Positions 17,969 through 26,078 of a stretch of 64,000 bases of DNA are shown one piece after another. The translations under genes and the position numbers were made by a program. Numbering within the stretch: the stretch's first letter is position 1; each line of letters starts with the position of its first letter. The stretch comes from Roseomonas sp. 18066 (GTDB lineage: Bacteria; Pseudomonadota; Alphaproteobacteria; Acetobacterales; Acetobacteraceae), in the NCBI RefSeq assembly GCF_902706185.1, contig NZ_CACSJM010000003.1:1-64000 (forward strand). The letters are read 5' to 3'. The notes below the pieces were generated by a model. That model was not told the origin of the DNA. It saw only the letters and a program-made list of their open reading frames with translations, and did no database searches.

Positions 17969-20155
17969 ATGCTTGCCATCACCGGCTATGTCGACCGCTG
18001 GAGCGTGCGCCCCGGCGAGACCATCAACGTCATGATCTCGCTGCAGGGCGGCGGCGCCTATCGGGCCCGCGTCGCGCGCGTGCTCTGCGGCGACCCCAAT
18101 CCGCGTGGCCCCGGCTATCGCGAGGTGCCCGCCGCCTGGCCGCTGGAAGGCGAGCACCAGGGCACGCAGCAGGACGTCTTCCTGGGGTCCTGGGGCGAGG
18201 TGCCGAGGCTGGCGCTGCCGGCCGGGCCGGTCACGCTGGCGGCCACCGTCTGGCCGACGCGGCTGGCCGCCGGCGACCAGGTCGCGCTGGCCTGGGCCGG
18301 CGGCGGCCATGCGCTGGCGCTCGGCATCGGCGAGGACGGCGCCTGGTGCCGCGTGACCACGCCCGGCGGCGAGACGCTGCTGCGCAGCGCCGTGCCGCTG
18401 ACCGAGCGTGCCTGGCATGAGCTGTCCTGCACCATCGACGCTTCGGGACGGCTGCAGCTGCGGCAGCGCCCGCTGAAGCCGCGGCTGGATCGGGTGGAGG
18501 CGGCCGAGGTTTCTGTCGCCGCCTCGGCTTTCCCCGGCGGCGACGGCGCCGCCTCCATCGCCGCCGGGCGCCGCGACGGCCCGGCGCGCGCGCATTTCAA
18601 TGGCAAGGTCGAGCGGCCGCGGATTCTTGCCGGTGATGCCGGGCCGACGATCGCCGAATGGGATCTGTCGCGGGCGATGCAGACGGATCGCATCGAGGAT
18701 ATCGGCGCGCAGGCCGCGCATGGCGTGCTGCACAACCTGCCGACCCGGGCGATGACCGGCTCGACCTGGCGCGGCGACGTGCATCGCTGGACCGAGGACC
18801 CGTCGCAATACGGCGCGATCCATTTCCACGACGACGATATCGGCGACGCGGCGTGGCAGCCCTCGCTGTCCTTCGTCGTGCCGGAGGACTGGAAAAGCGG
18901 CGTCTACGCCCTGCATCTCGAGATCGAGCGCGACGGCAGGACGGTGCGCGACAACATCGTCTTCCATGTGCGCGCCAAGGTGCCGGGCAGCCAGGCCAAG
19001 GTCGCCTTCCTGGCGCCCACCTTCAGCTACACCGTCTACAGCCAGTACCAGAAGGCCGGGCGGCAGGCGCGCATCACGCCACGCTCGCTGGAATGGGGCG
19101 CGCTGCCGCAGGCGCCGGACGGGCATCCGGAATATGGCGTCTCGCCCTACAACTTCCATTCCGACGGCAGCGGCGTGGTGATGTCCAGCATGCGCCGGCC
19201 GATGATCGACAAGCGCGTCAACCAGATCCACCTGGTCGATCCGAGCGAGGATGGCTCCGGCCTGTACTGGATTTCCGCCGACAGCTACGTCACCGACCTG
19301 CTGACCCGCAAGGGCATCGACTTCGAGGTGATCACCGACCACGACGTGCATGCCGAAGGCGCAGGCCTGCTCGCCAACTACAATGTCGTGCTGACCGGGC
19401 AGCATCCCGAATACCACACGGTGGAGACGCTCGACGCGCTGGAGGCCTATCTCGGCCAGGGCGGGCGCTTCATGTATCTCGGCGGCAACGGCTTCTACTG
19501 GAAGGTCGTGCCGCATGGCACCGGCCCCTGGAGCTTCGAGCTGCGCCGCGCCGAGGGCGGCATCCGGCTGTGGGAAACCCTGCCCGGCGAAAGCTACCAT
19601 GCGCAGGATGGCAGCTATGGCGGGTTGTGGCGCCGGCTGGGCCGGCCGCCGCAGCAGCTGGTCGGCGTCGGCTTCAGCACCCAGGGCGAATATATCGGCT
19701 ACCCCTACGCCTTCCTCGACGCCATCCGCGACCCGCGTGTCGCCTTCATGCGCGATGGCATCGAGGAAATCTCCGAGCCCGGCGCGCCGCTCGGCGAGCG
19801 CGGGCTGATGGGCGGCGGCGCTGCCGGGCATGAGCTCGACCGCGCCGATGTCTCGCTGGGCACGCCGCGCCATGCGCTGATCATCGGCCGCGCCGTGCTG
19901 ACCGACCCAACCTATCAGCCGGTCAACGAAGAGCGGCGCGACCACACCTGGCCGGCGGCGCGGGAGGACATCATCCGCTCCGACCTCACCTTCTTCGAGA
20001 CGCCGGGCGGCGGCGCGGTCTTCTCGGTCGGCTCGATGAACTTCATCGGCGCCCTGCCGATCGATGGCTACGAGAATGTCGCGGCGAAGCTGGTCACCAA
20101 CATCATCCGCCGCTTCGCCGACCCGGCGCCTTTCCCGGCGCCGCCGCCAAGCTGA
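17969..20155 (+). CDS. N,N-dimethylformamidase large (beta) subunit-like protein
   Basis: 728 residues without a signal peptide. Order of parts: a short N-terminal beta domain, a LamG-like jelly roll (about residues 90-225), a central beta domain with DWKSGVYALHLE, and a C-terminal glutamine-amidotransferase-like domain containing FLAPTFSYTVYSQYQKAG, DLLTRKGIDFEVITDHD, GQHPEYHTVETLDALEAYL and YLGGNGFYWKV. This is the layout of the iron-dependent DMFase large subunit, which hydrolyses dimethylformamide to dimethylamine and formate. Known DMFases need a small alpha subunit; none is encoded here. Related proteins in other genomes are uncharacterised, so another amide may be the substrate. It follows an aminotransferase and a binding protein in one unit. 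Confidence 0.85.
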   Translation: MLAITGYVDRWSVRPGETINVMISLQGGGAYRARVARVLCGDPNPRGPGYREVPAAWPLEGEHQGTQQDVFLGSWGEVPRLALPAGPVTLAATVWPTRLAAGDQVALAWAGGGHALALGIGEDGAWCRVTTPGGETLLRSAVPLTERAWHELSCTIDASGRLQLRQRPLKPRLDRVEAAEVSVAASAFPGGDGAASIAAGRRDGPARAHFNGKVERPRILAGDAGPTIAEWDLSRAMQTDRIEDIGAQAAHGVLHNLPTRAMTGSTWRGDVHRWTEDPSQYGAIHFHDDDIGDAAWQPSLSFVVPEDWKSGVYALHLEIERDGRTVRDNIVFHVRAKVPGSQAKVAFLAPTFSYTVYSQYQKAGRQARITPRSLEWGALPQAPDGHPEYGVSPYNFHSDGSGVVMSSMRRPMIDKRVNQIHLVDPSEDGSGLYWISADSYVTDLLTRKGIDFEVITDHDVHAEGAGLLANYNVVLTGQHPEYHTVETLDALEAYLGQGGRFMYLGGNGFYWKVVPHGTGPWSFELRRAEGGIRLWETLPGESYHAQDGSYGGLWRRLGRPPQQLVGVGFSTQGEYIGYPYAFLDAIRDPRVAFMRDGIEEISEPGAPLGERGLMGGGAAGHELDRADVSLGTPRHALIIGRAVLTDPTYQPVNEERRDHTWPAAREDIIRSDLTFFETPGGGAVFSVGSMNFIGALPIDGYENVAAKLVTNIIRRFADPAPFPAPPPS

Positions 20156-20273
20156 GCCGCCGCAGCCGTCGCCGGATTCCAGCCCTGGTCGTTGCGTCTT
20201 CGATTGATGCGCGGCGGGGCTGATCCTAGGGTCCTTCCCGGGGCCGTCAGAAGACCCTGGGGAGGACGACAAC

Positions 20274-21479
20274 ATGCAAGATTGGCACGATCCGCATCGG
20301 CGCGGCGCGCGACATCCATGGCTGCGGCGCATGACTTTCGGCCTGCTGGCCCTGGCCGCGGCGACGGCCCCCGGCCTGGCGGCCGCGCAGGCGCCGCCGG
20401 TGCAGACTTGCGAGCTTGGCGAGCTCAAGCTCGAGAGCGGCGCCGTCATCCCGAATGTCCGGATGACCTTCATCGCGCATGGCACGCTGAATGCCGAGCG
20501 CAGCAACGCCATCCTGTCGATCCACGGGCTGCGCGGCAATCGCGACGCGCAGAGCTTCCTGGCCGGGCCCGGCCGCGCGCTCGACACCGACCGCTACTAC
20601 GTCATCCAGCCCGACACGCTCGGCGTCGCCTCGACCGATCCGAATGCGACGACCTCGCCGACCCGCTCGGGGCTGAACATGCGCTTCCCGCGCTTCTCCA
20701 TCCGCGACATGGTGCAGGCCGAGCACCGGATGCTGACGGAATGCCTGAACATCCGCCACCTGGTCGCGGTGACCGGCATCTCGATGGGCGGCATCGGCAG
20801 CCTGCAATGGGCCGTCAGCTATCCGGATTTCATGGATGCGGTGATCCCCATCGTGCCGCAGGCGCATGCGACGCGGCAGACCAACTTCGTCTGGGAAGCC
20901 GCGCGCCAGGCGATCATGCTGGATCCGAAGTGGCAGGATGGCGCCTATCCGGCGAATGACCCGCCGCGACGCGGCACCGGCATCGGCGTCAATATCCAGA
21001 ACGCCTTCGGCTTCTCCTCCGATGCCTTCGCGGCGATGTTCCAAGATCGCGCTTCGGTCGAGCGGTTCTACGCGACGACGACGGAGCAGCTGGGCAATGC
21101 CACCGATGCGCGGGACTGGGTCTATCGCACCTGGGCCATCGTCGACCACGACATCGCGAAGACGCCGCCCTTCAACGGCGATCTGCGCGCCGCCGCCCGC
21201 TCGATCAAGGCGCGGCTGCTGCTGATGCCGAACTGCTTCGACCAGCTGCTGAGCCCCGGCGCAAGCGGCGTGATGGAGGTCGCCGCCCATGCCCCGGACG
21301 CCAGGATCGTCGACCTGGACGACATCGCCGGCCACAGCGGCAATTCCACCCCGCGCAGCGTGACGCTGGTGGCCGCCGAGATCCGCGACCTGCTGCAGCG
21401 CGTCGCCGACGGACGGCCGGGCTTCAACGGCCCGCGTATCCCGCGCCACTGGAGCCGGGAGGACCGCTGCCCGAACTAG
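20274..21479 (+). CDS. Alpha/beta hydrolase of the homoserine O-acetyltransferase (MetX) fold, exported
   Basis: 401 residues. A signal peptide (FGLLALAAATAPGLAAAQA, cleavage near residue 40) is followed by a MetX-like domain: FIAHGTLNAERSNAILSIHGL, the nucleophile S170 in GISMGGIGSLQW, a late Asp region (NCFDQLLSPG) and an acid-His region (DDIAGHSGNS). True MetX acetyltransferases are cytoplasmic and start with a longer shared N-terminus, so this is more likely a periplasmic hydrolase of the same fold. A GGGGAGGAC site precedes the ATG. It is upstream of cysteine synthase on the same strand, but a hairpin separates them. Confidence 0.82.
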   Translation: MQDWHDPHRRGARHPWLRRMTFGLLALAAATAPGLAAAQAPPVQTCELGELKLESGAVIPNVRMTFIAHGTLNAERSNAILSIHGLRGNRDAQSFLAGPGRALDTDRYYVIQPDTLGVASTDPNATTSPTRSGLNMRFPRFSIRDMVQAEHRMLTECLNIRHLVAVTGISMGGIGSLQWAVSYPDFMDAVIPIVPQAHATRQTNFVWEAARQAIMLDPKWQDGAYPANDPPRRGTGIGVNIQNAFGFSSDAFAAMFQDRASVERFYATTTEQLGNATDARDWVYRTWAIVDHDIAKTPPFNGDLRAAARSIKARLLLMPNCFDQLLSPGASGVMEVAAHAPDARIVDLDDIAGHSGNSTPRSVTLVAAEIRDLLQRVADGRPGFNGPRIPRHWSREDRCPN

Positions 21480-21504
21480 CGCGGCGACAGGGCATGTCGC
21501 CGCG
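21480..21504 (+). terminator. Hairpin after the MetX-like gene
   Basis: Ten-base arms (21480-21489 and 21495-21504) with loop GGGCA, directly after the stop codon at 21479. No T-run follows immediately. It is likely a terminator or a 3'-end stabilising stem. Confidence 0.6.
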
Positions 21505-21629
21505 GCTTGAGCCCGACTTTAATCGCTGGACAGGATCGTAGATTTTGAGGTTCAACGCGATTGCACGTTGCATGGACCCGCCGCCTCGGCTTGCATGCCC
21601 CGCCTGCCCACCAGACCGAGGAGACCCCG

Positions 21630-22544
21630 ATGAAAGCCGACAACGTCCTGCAGACCATCGGCCGCACGCCGCATATCCGCCTGGCCCGGCTGTTCCCCGG
21701 CGCCGAGGTCTGGGTCAAGTCGGAGCGCAGCAATCCCGGCGGCTCGATCAAGGACCGCATCGCGCTGGCCATGATCGAGGCGGCCGAGGCCAGCGGCGCG
21801 CTCAAGCCCGGGGCCACCATCATCGAGCCGACCTCGGGCAATACCGGCATCGGCCTGGCGATGGTCGCCGCCGTCAAAGGCTATGCGCTGCTGCTGGTCA
21901 TGCCCGATTCCATGTCGATCGAGCGGCGCCGGCTGATGCAGGCCTATGGCGCGCGCTTCGAGCTGACGCCGCGCGAGCGCGGCATGAAGGGCGCCATCGA
22001 GCGCGCCAAGGAACTGCAGGCCGAGATCCCCGGCGCCTGGATCCCGCAGCAATTCGAGAATCCGGCGAATGCCGAAGTGCATGCCCGCACCACGGCGCAG
22101 GAGATCCTGGCGGACTTTCCGGAAGGGCTCGACGCGCTGATCACCGGCGTCGGCACCGGCGGCCATATCACCGGCTGCGCCCGCGTGCTGAAGCAGGCCT
22201 GGCCGTCGCTGCAGGTCTTCGCGGTGGAGCCGGTGCTGTCGCCGGTGATCTCCGGCGGCGCGCCGGCGCCGCATCCGATCCAGGGCATCGGCGCCGGTTT
22301 CATCCCGGCGGTGCTGGACACGGCGCTGCTCGACGGCGTGATCCAAGTCGCCGCGGACGACGCCAAGGAATATGCGCGGCGCTCGGCGCGGGAGGAGGGG
22401 CTGCTGGTCGGCATCTCCTCCGGCGCCACGCTGGCGGCGATCGCGCAGAAGCTGCCCGGACTGCCGGCCGGCGCGCGCGTGCTCGGCTTCAACTACGACA
22501 CCGGCGAGCGCTATTTCTCGGTGGCCGATTTCCTGCCGGGCTGA
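21630..22544 (+). CDS. cysK: Cysteine synthase (O-acetylserine sulfhydrylase) family
   Basis: 304 residues, close to the usual ~310-320. The PLP lysine is K41 in [21 protein letters not shown] is at 68-73 (substrate loop), and [16 protein letters not shown] carries the phosphate-binding glycines. It makes cysteine from O-acetylserine and sulfide. The ATG at 21630 follows GAGGAG; an in-frame ATG at 21561 adds 23 residues without similarity. It converges on a serine acetyltransferase gene with nine bases between the stops, so both enzymes of cysteine synthesis are encoded side by side. CysK versus CysM cannot be settled from sequence alone, but the length and motifs favour CysK. Confidence 0.92.
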   Translation: MKADNVLQTIGRTPHIRLARLFPGAEVWVKSERSNPGGSIKDRIALAMIEAAEASGALKPGATIIEPTSGNTGIGLAMVAAVKGYALLLVMPDSMSIERRRLMQAYGARFELTPRERGMKGAIERAKELQAEIPGAWIPQQFENPANAEVHARTTAQEILADFPEGLDALITGVGTGGHITGCARVLKQAWPSLQVFAVEPVLSPVISGGAPAPHPIQGIGAGFIPAVLDTALLDGVIQVAADDAKEYARRSAREEGLLVGISSGATLAAIAQKLPGLPAGARVLGFNYDTGERYFSVADFLPG

Positions 22545-22553
22545 GGCGGGCGC

Positions 22554-23393
22554 TCAGATGTTGTAGTCGAAGGCGTTGTAGCCGACCTCGCGCAGGATCT
22601 CGTCGCCGCTGAGCGCCTCGGCGCCGGGTGCTGCGCGGCGGACGATGCGGGCCGGCACCCCGGCCACCGTCGTCCGCGGCGGCACCGGCGCCAGCACCAC
22701 GGAACCGGCGGCGACGCGGGCCCCTGCCCCCACCTCGATCGGGCCGAGGATGGTGGCGCCGGCGCCGATGATGACGCCGCGGCGGATCTTCGGATGCCGG
22801 TCGCCGCCATCATGCCCGGTGCCGCCCAACGTCACGCCCTGCAGCAGCGACACCGCATCCTCGATCACCGTCGTCGCGCCGATCACCAGCCCGGTGGCAT
22901 GGTCGAGCAGGATGCCCGATCCGATGCGCGCCGCCGGGTGGATGTCGGTCTGCAGCACCTCCGAGGCGCGGCTCTGCAGATACAGCGCGAAGTCGCGCTC
23001 GCCGCAATGCCACAGCCAATGCGCCAGGCGATGCGTCTGCAGCGCGTGGAAGCCCTTGAAGTAGAGCACCGGCTCGAGGATGCGCAGGCAGGCGGGATCG
23101 CGCTCGACGACAGCGAGAAGATCGGCGCAGAAGCCGGCCTCGATCACCGGCGTGGCGATCGCGGCGCGGCGGAAGGCGCGCTCCAGCACCGGCCTTGGCA
23201 GCGCGGGCGCGTCCAGCCGCACCGCCACGCGGTGGAAGATCGCCGAGGCCAGGTCGGGCTGGTGCAGCACGCTGCCGAGGAACAGCGGCGCCAGCAGCGG
23301 CGATTCCGCGCAGGCCTGCTCCGCCTCGTCGCGCAGCCGCCGCCAGAGCGCGGCGGCGGCCTCGATCGGGCGGGTGATGGGCGTCAGCGTCAC
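22554..23393 (-). CDS. cysE: Serine O-acetyltransferase
   Basis: 279 residues. The helical N-terminal domain (LRDEAEQACAESPLLAPLF, LQTHRLAHWLW) and the left-handed beta helix with hexapeptide repeats are clear. Catalytic residues D164-H165 (LLDHATG) and H200 (GDRHPKI) are present. It acetylates serine with acetyl-CoA, giving the substrate of the neighbouring cysteine synthase. The GTG at 23393 follows a GGGGAAGGG site; an upstream extension in frame overlaps the chimeric gene and has no similarity. It follows the chimeric binding-protein/ATPase gene by ten bases on the same strand, so it probably was the last gene of the former transporter operon. Confidence 0.93.
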   Translation of the reverse strand: MTLTPITRPIEAAAALWRRLRDEAEQACAESPLLAPLFLGSVLHQPDLASAIFHRVAVRLDAPALPRPVLERAFRRAAIATPVIEAGFCADLLAVVERDPACLRILEPVLYFKGFHALQTHRLAHWLWHCGERDFALYLQSRASEVLQTDIHPAARIGSGILLDHATGLVIGATTVIEDAVSLLQGVTLGGTGHDGGDRHPKIRRGVIIGAGATILGPIEVGAGARVAAGSVVLAPVPPRTTVAGVPARIVRRAAPGAEALSGDEILREVGYNAFDYNI

Positions 23394-23403
23394 GACCCTT
23401 CCC

Positions 23404-24219
23404 CTAGATCCGTGGCAGCGCCGCGGGAAGTTCCCGCGTATAGGCGTGGCGCGGCGTGGCGAAGACCGTCTCGGCGGCGCCCTGCTCGACCAGCTTGCCC
23501 GCCTGGAAGACCAGCACGCGATCGGCCAGGTCATTCACCACCGCCAGGTCATGCGAGATGAGCAGCAGCGCCGTGCCGCGCCGCGCCTGCACACCGATAT
23601 CCAGCGCCGAGACCGGCTCGTCGCAGACGATCAGCCGGCTCGATAAGGGGCCGGTGCCGGCCCGCCGCGCGCCGCCGCTGCAAAGGCCTTCGCCGCTGGC
23701 CAGCCGCTTCGGCGAGATCAGCCCGAGCTTCACGCTCGATGTGGCCTCGAGGAAGCCGGAATCGCGCCGGTTCAGCACGAACTTCACGACATACGGCGAG
23801 ACCACCTCGACCCGGTCCAGCGACAGCAGCGGCCGGGCGGTGTTGGTGGTGTTCCTCGGGTCGCGAACATGGTCGAAATTGGCCTTCACCGCGGCGGCGT
23901 CGAAGACCTCGCCGTCGTGGAAACGGACATCCTCGCGCAGGGCGAAGCTGTATTCGCGGCCATCGGGCGACACCGTCCAGCTGCGTGCCAGCCAGGGCGA
24001 ATAGCTGCCATCGGCGCGCTTGCCGACCAGGGAATCGATATAGTGGCAGATGGCGATGAAGGCGTTCTGCTGCGAGGAGCGGTGCGGGTCGAAGCAGACC
24101 GGCTCGGTGGTCACGCCCCAGGTCAGGTGGCCGCCCGGCACCGGCGTCTCGGCGGCCAGCGCCGGCGCGCCGAGCAGCAGGACGCCGGCAAGGACCTTGG
24201 ACAGCGTGGGAAGCGACAT
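23404..24219 (-). pseudogene. In-frame chimera: solute-binding-protein N-part joined to ABC ATPase C-part
   Basis: 271 residues. Residues 1-191 are the front of a family 5 solute-binding protein: signal peptide, GHLTWGVTTEPVCFDPHR, VRFHDGEVFDAAAVKANFDHVRDP, ending at the family motif GTGP. From about residue 195 it becomes the back of a DppD/DppF-type ATPase: Walker B and D-loop RLIVCDEPVSALD, switch histidine ISHDLAVV and the end TPRHAYTRELPAALPRI. Walker A and the LSGGQ signature are missing. The join lies near 23635-23649. Near residue 212 (about 23577-23588) some 11-12 residues expected after DIGVQA are also missing. The simplest reading is one large deletion that removed the permeases, plus a small one. 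It cannot bind ATP and is very unlikely to work as either protein. Confidence 0.85.
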
Positions 24220-24333
24220 GCGGCGCGGCCCTCATCCTGGTCGAAGGGCGCCGGGCGCCCATATGCGTTCACGGTTCGTGGTAAATTGTATTTAAGCATT
24301 CTTGATGTGTAAACGACGAACCGCAGCCCCGGC

Positions 24334-25947
24334 CTAATCGGCGGCCGGGCGGACGCTGCGGGCCAGGGAGTATTCATCGGCCCGCGCCGCGTAGCGCAGC
24401 GGCGCCCGCGTCGCCCAGGCATTGCGCTGGTAGTAGAGCGGCACGACGCCGAGGTCGCGCACCGCCAGGGCGCTGGCCTGGCGCAGCAACCCCTCGCGCG
24501 CGCCGCCGTCGAGGCTGCGCAGCGCCTGCTGCAGCAGCGCGTCCAGCGCCGGATTGGCGTAGCGGCCGCGATTGGCCGAGCCGAGGCCGCGCGCCGGATC
24601 GACGCTGGCCAGCAGCGCGCGCAGCGGCGAGGAGACCTCGCCGGTGCCGGCGCCCCAGCCCAGCAGCATGACGCCGTAGTCGTGATGCGGCGCCGCCGAG
24701 CGCGCGTTGAAGATCGCCGCCGGCAGCAGCTCGACCCTGGCGCGGATGCCGACGCGCGTCAGCATGGCGCCGATCGCCTGCAGCACGCGGCCGGCATTGG
24801 GATACTGGTCGTGCGAGCCGTGCAGCACCAGGGTGAAGCCCTCCGGATAGCCGGCCTGGCGCAGCAGGGCGCGGGCGGCCTCGGGATCGAAAGGTTCCGG
24901 CCGCAGCTCGGGACTGGCGCCGCCGAAGCCCTCGGCGATCAGCCCGCCGGCGGGCTCGGCCTCGCCCAGGAAGATGCGCTCGGCGATGCCCTGGCGGTCG
25001 ATCGCCTTGGAGATCGCCTGGCGCACCCGCAGGTCGCGCAGCGGGTTCGCGGGCAACGGCCGCCCGGCGGCATCGGTGACCTGCGGGCTCTCGGCCCGCG
25101 CATGGTCGAGCGCCAGGAACAGGATGCGGTTGCTGACCGCGCTGCTGACGCGAAAGGCCGGATTGCCGGACAGCCGCGCCAGCTCCTCGGTCGGCACATT
25201 CTCGATGGCGTCGACATCGCCGGCCAGCAGCGCGGCGACGCGGGCGGCGTCGTTGGCGATGAAGCGGAAGCGGACATCGCGCCAGGCCGGCGCCTCGCCC
25301 CAATGCCCGTCGAAGCGCTGCAGCACCACGCCCTCATTCGGGGTGAAGCGGATCAGGCGGAACGGGCCGGTGCCGATGGTGGCGGGGGCCGCGTTGTTGA
25401 AGTCGGCCGTGCTGGCCGCCAGCGCCTGGCGCGAGATGATATTGACGATGGCCAGATCGTTCGGCAGCAGCGGCGCCGGACCCTCGGTGTGCAAGCGGAT
25501 CGTGTGGGCATCGACGATCTCGACCTGGCGGATGGCGCGGGTGGAGATGGTGAAGGCCGAGGGCGAGTTCGGCACGCGCGGGATGCGCGCCAGGGTCGCC
25601 GCCACATCCTCGGCGCCGAAGGGGCTGCCATCCTGGAAGCGGACGCCCGGGCGCAGGGTGAATTCCCAGGCGTTGTCGCCGATAGCGCGCCAGGCGGTGG
25701 CCAGGCCCGGCACCAGCTGCTGCCGCTCGTCCTGGTGCACCAGCCGGTCGAAGATATTCGCGGCGAGGCTGTTGTTGACCACGCGGTTGTGGAACAGCGG
25801 ATCGCTGGTGGAGGGCGCCGATTTCAGCGCAAAGCTCAGGCTCTGCGCCGCGGCGATTCCGGGCAGCAGCAGCAGCGCCGCCGCCAGCAACGGCGCCGTG
25901 GCCCTGCTTCGGCGCGCTGGCCTGGATGGGGGAATGGGCAGGGGCAT
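24334..25947 (-). CDS. ABC transporter solute-binding protein, family 5, orphan
   Basis: 537 residues with a signal peptide ending in GIAAAQS. The family 5 core is intact (WEFTLRPGVRFQDGSPFGAEDVAATLARI, TIGTGPFRLIRF, LRVRQAISKAIDRQGIAERI). Close paralogue of the binding proteins at 12376 and 26079. An AGGAG site lies well placed before the ATG at 25947. It has no permease neighbours; upstream on the same strand is another binding protein, downstream the chimeric remnant. It is likely part of the sulfur-scavenging gene group that begins at 31803, but substrate and channel are unknown. Confidence 0.9.
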   Translation of the reverse strand: MPLPIPPSRPARRSRATAPLLAAALLLLPGIAAAQSLSFALKSAPSTSDPLFHNRVVNNSLAANIFDRLVHQDERQQLVPGLATAWRAIGDNAWEFTLRPGVRFQDGSPFGAEDVAATLARIPRVPNSPSAFTISTRAIRQVEIVDAHTIRLHTEGPAPLLPNDLAIVNIISRQALAASTADFNNAAPATIGTGPFRLIRFTPNEGVVLQRFDGHWGEAPAWRDVRFRFIANDAARVAALLAGDVDAIENVPTEELARLSGNPAFRVSSAVSNRILFLALDHARAESPQVTDAAGRPLPANPLRDLRVRQAISKAIDRQGIAERIFLGEAEPAGGLIAEGFGGASPELRPEPFDPEAARALLRQAGYPEGFTLVLHGSHDQYPNAGRVLQAIGAMLTRVGIRARVELLPAAIFNARSAAPHHDYGVMLLGWGAGTGEVSSPLRALLASVDPARGLGSANRGRYANPALDALLQQALRSLDGGAREGLLRQASALAVRDLGVVPLYYQRNAWATRAPLRYAARADEYSLARSVRPAAD

Positions 25948-26078
25948 GGAATAGCTCCTTCCGCCGGCATGACGGCGCCGGAACGGTGAACCTTATTCAC
26001 ATTTTCCTATGCGTTAAATATATAAACAGCCATCCTGATTCGTGCAGAAGGCGCGCCGCGATGGGTGCGCGCCGGCCG

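Noticed and set aside
15917-20587. Frame of about 1550 codons on the minus strand
   Set aside because: Antisense to the aminotransferase, binding protein and DMFase-like genes, which have clear domain motifs. Its own translation has biased composition and no recognisable motif.
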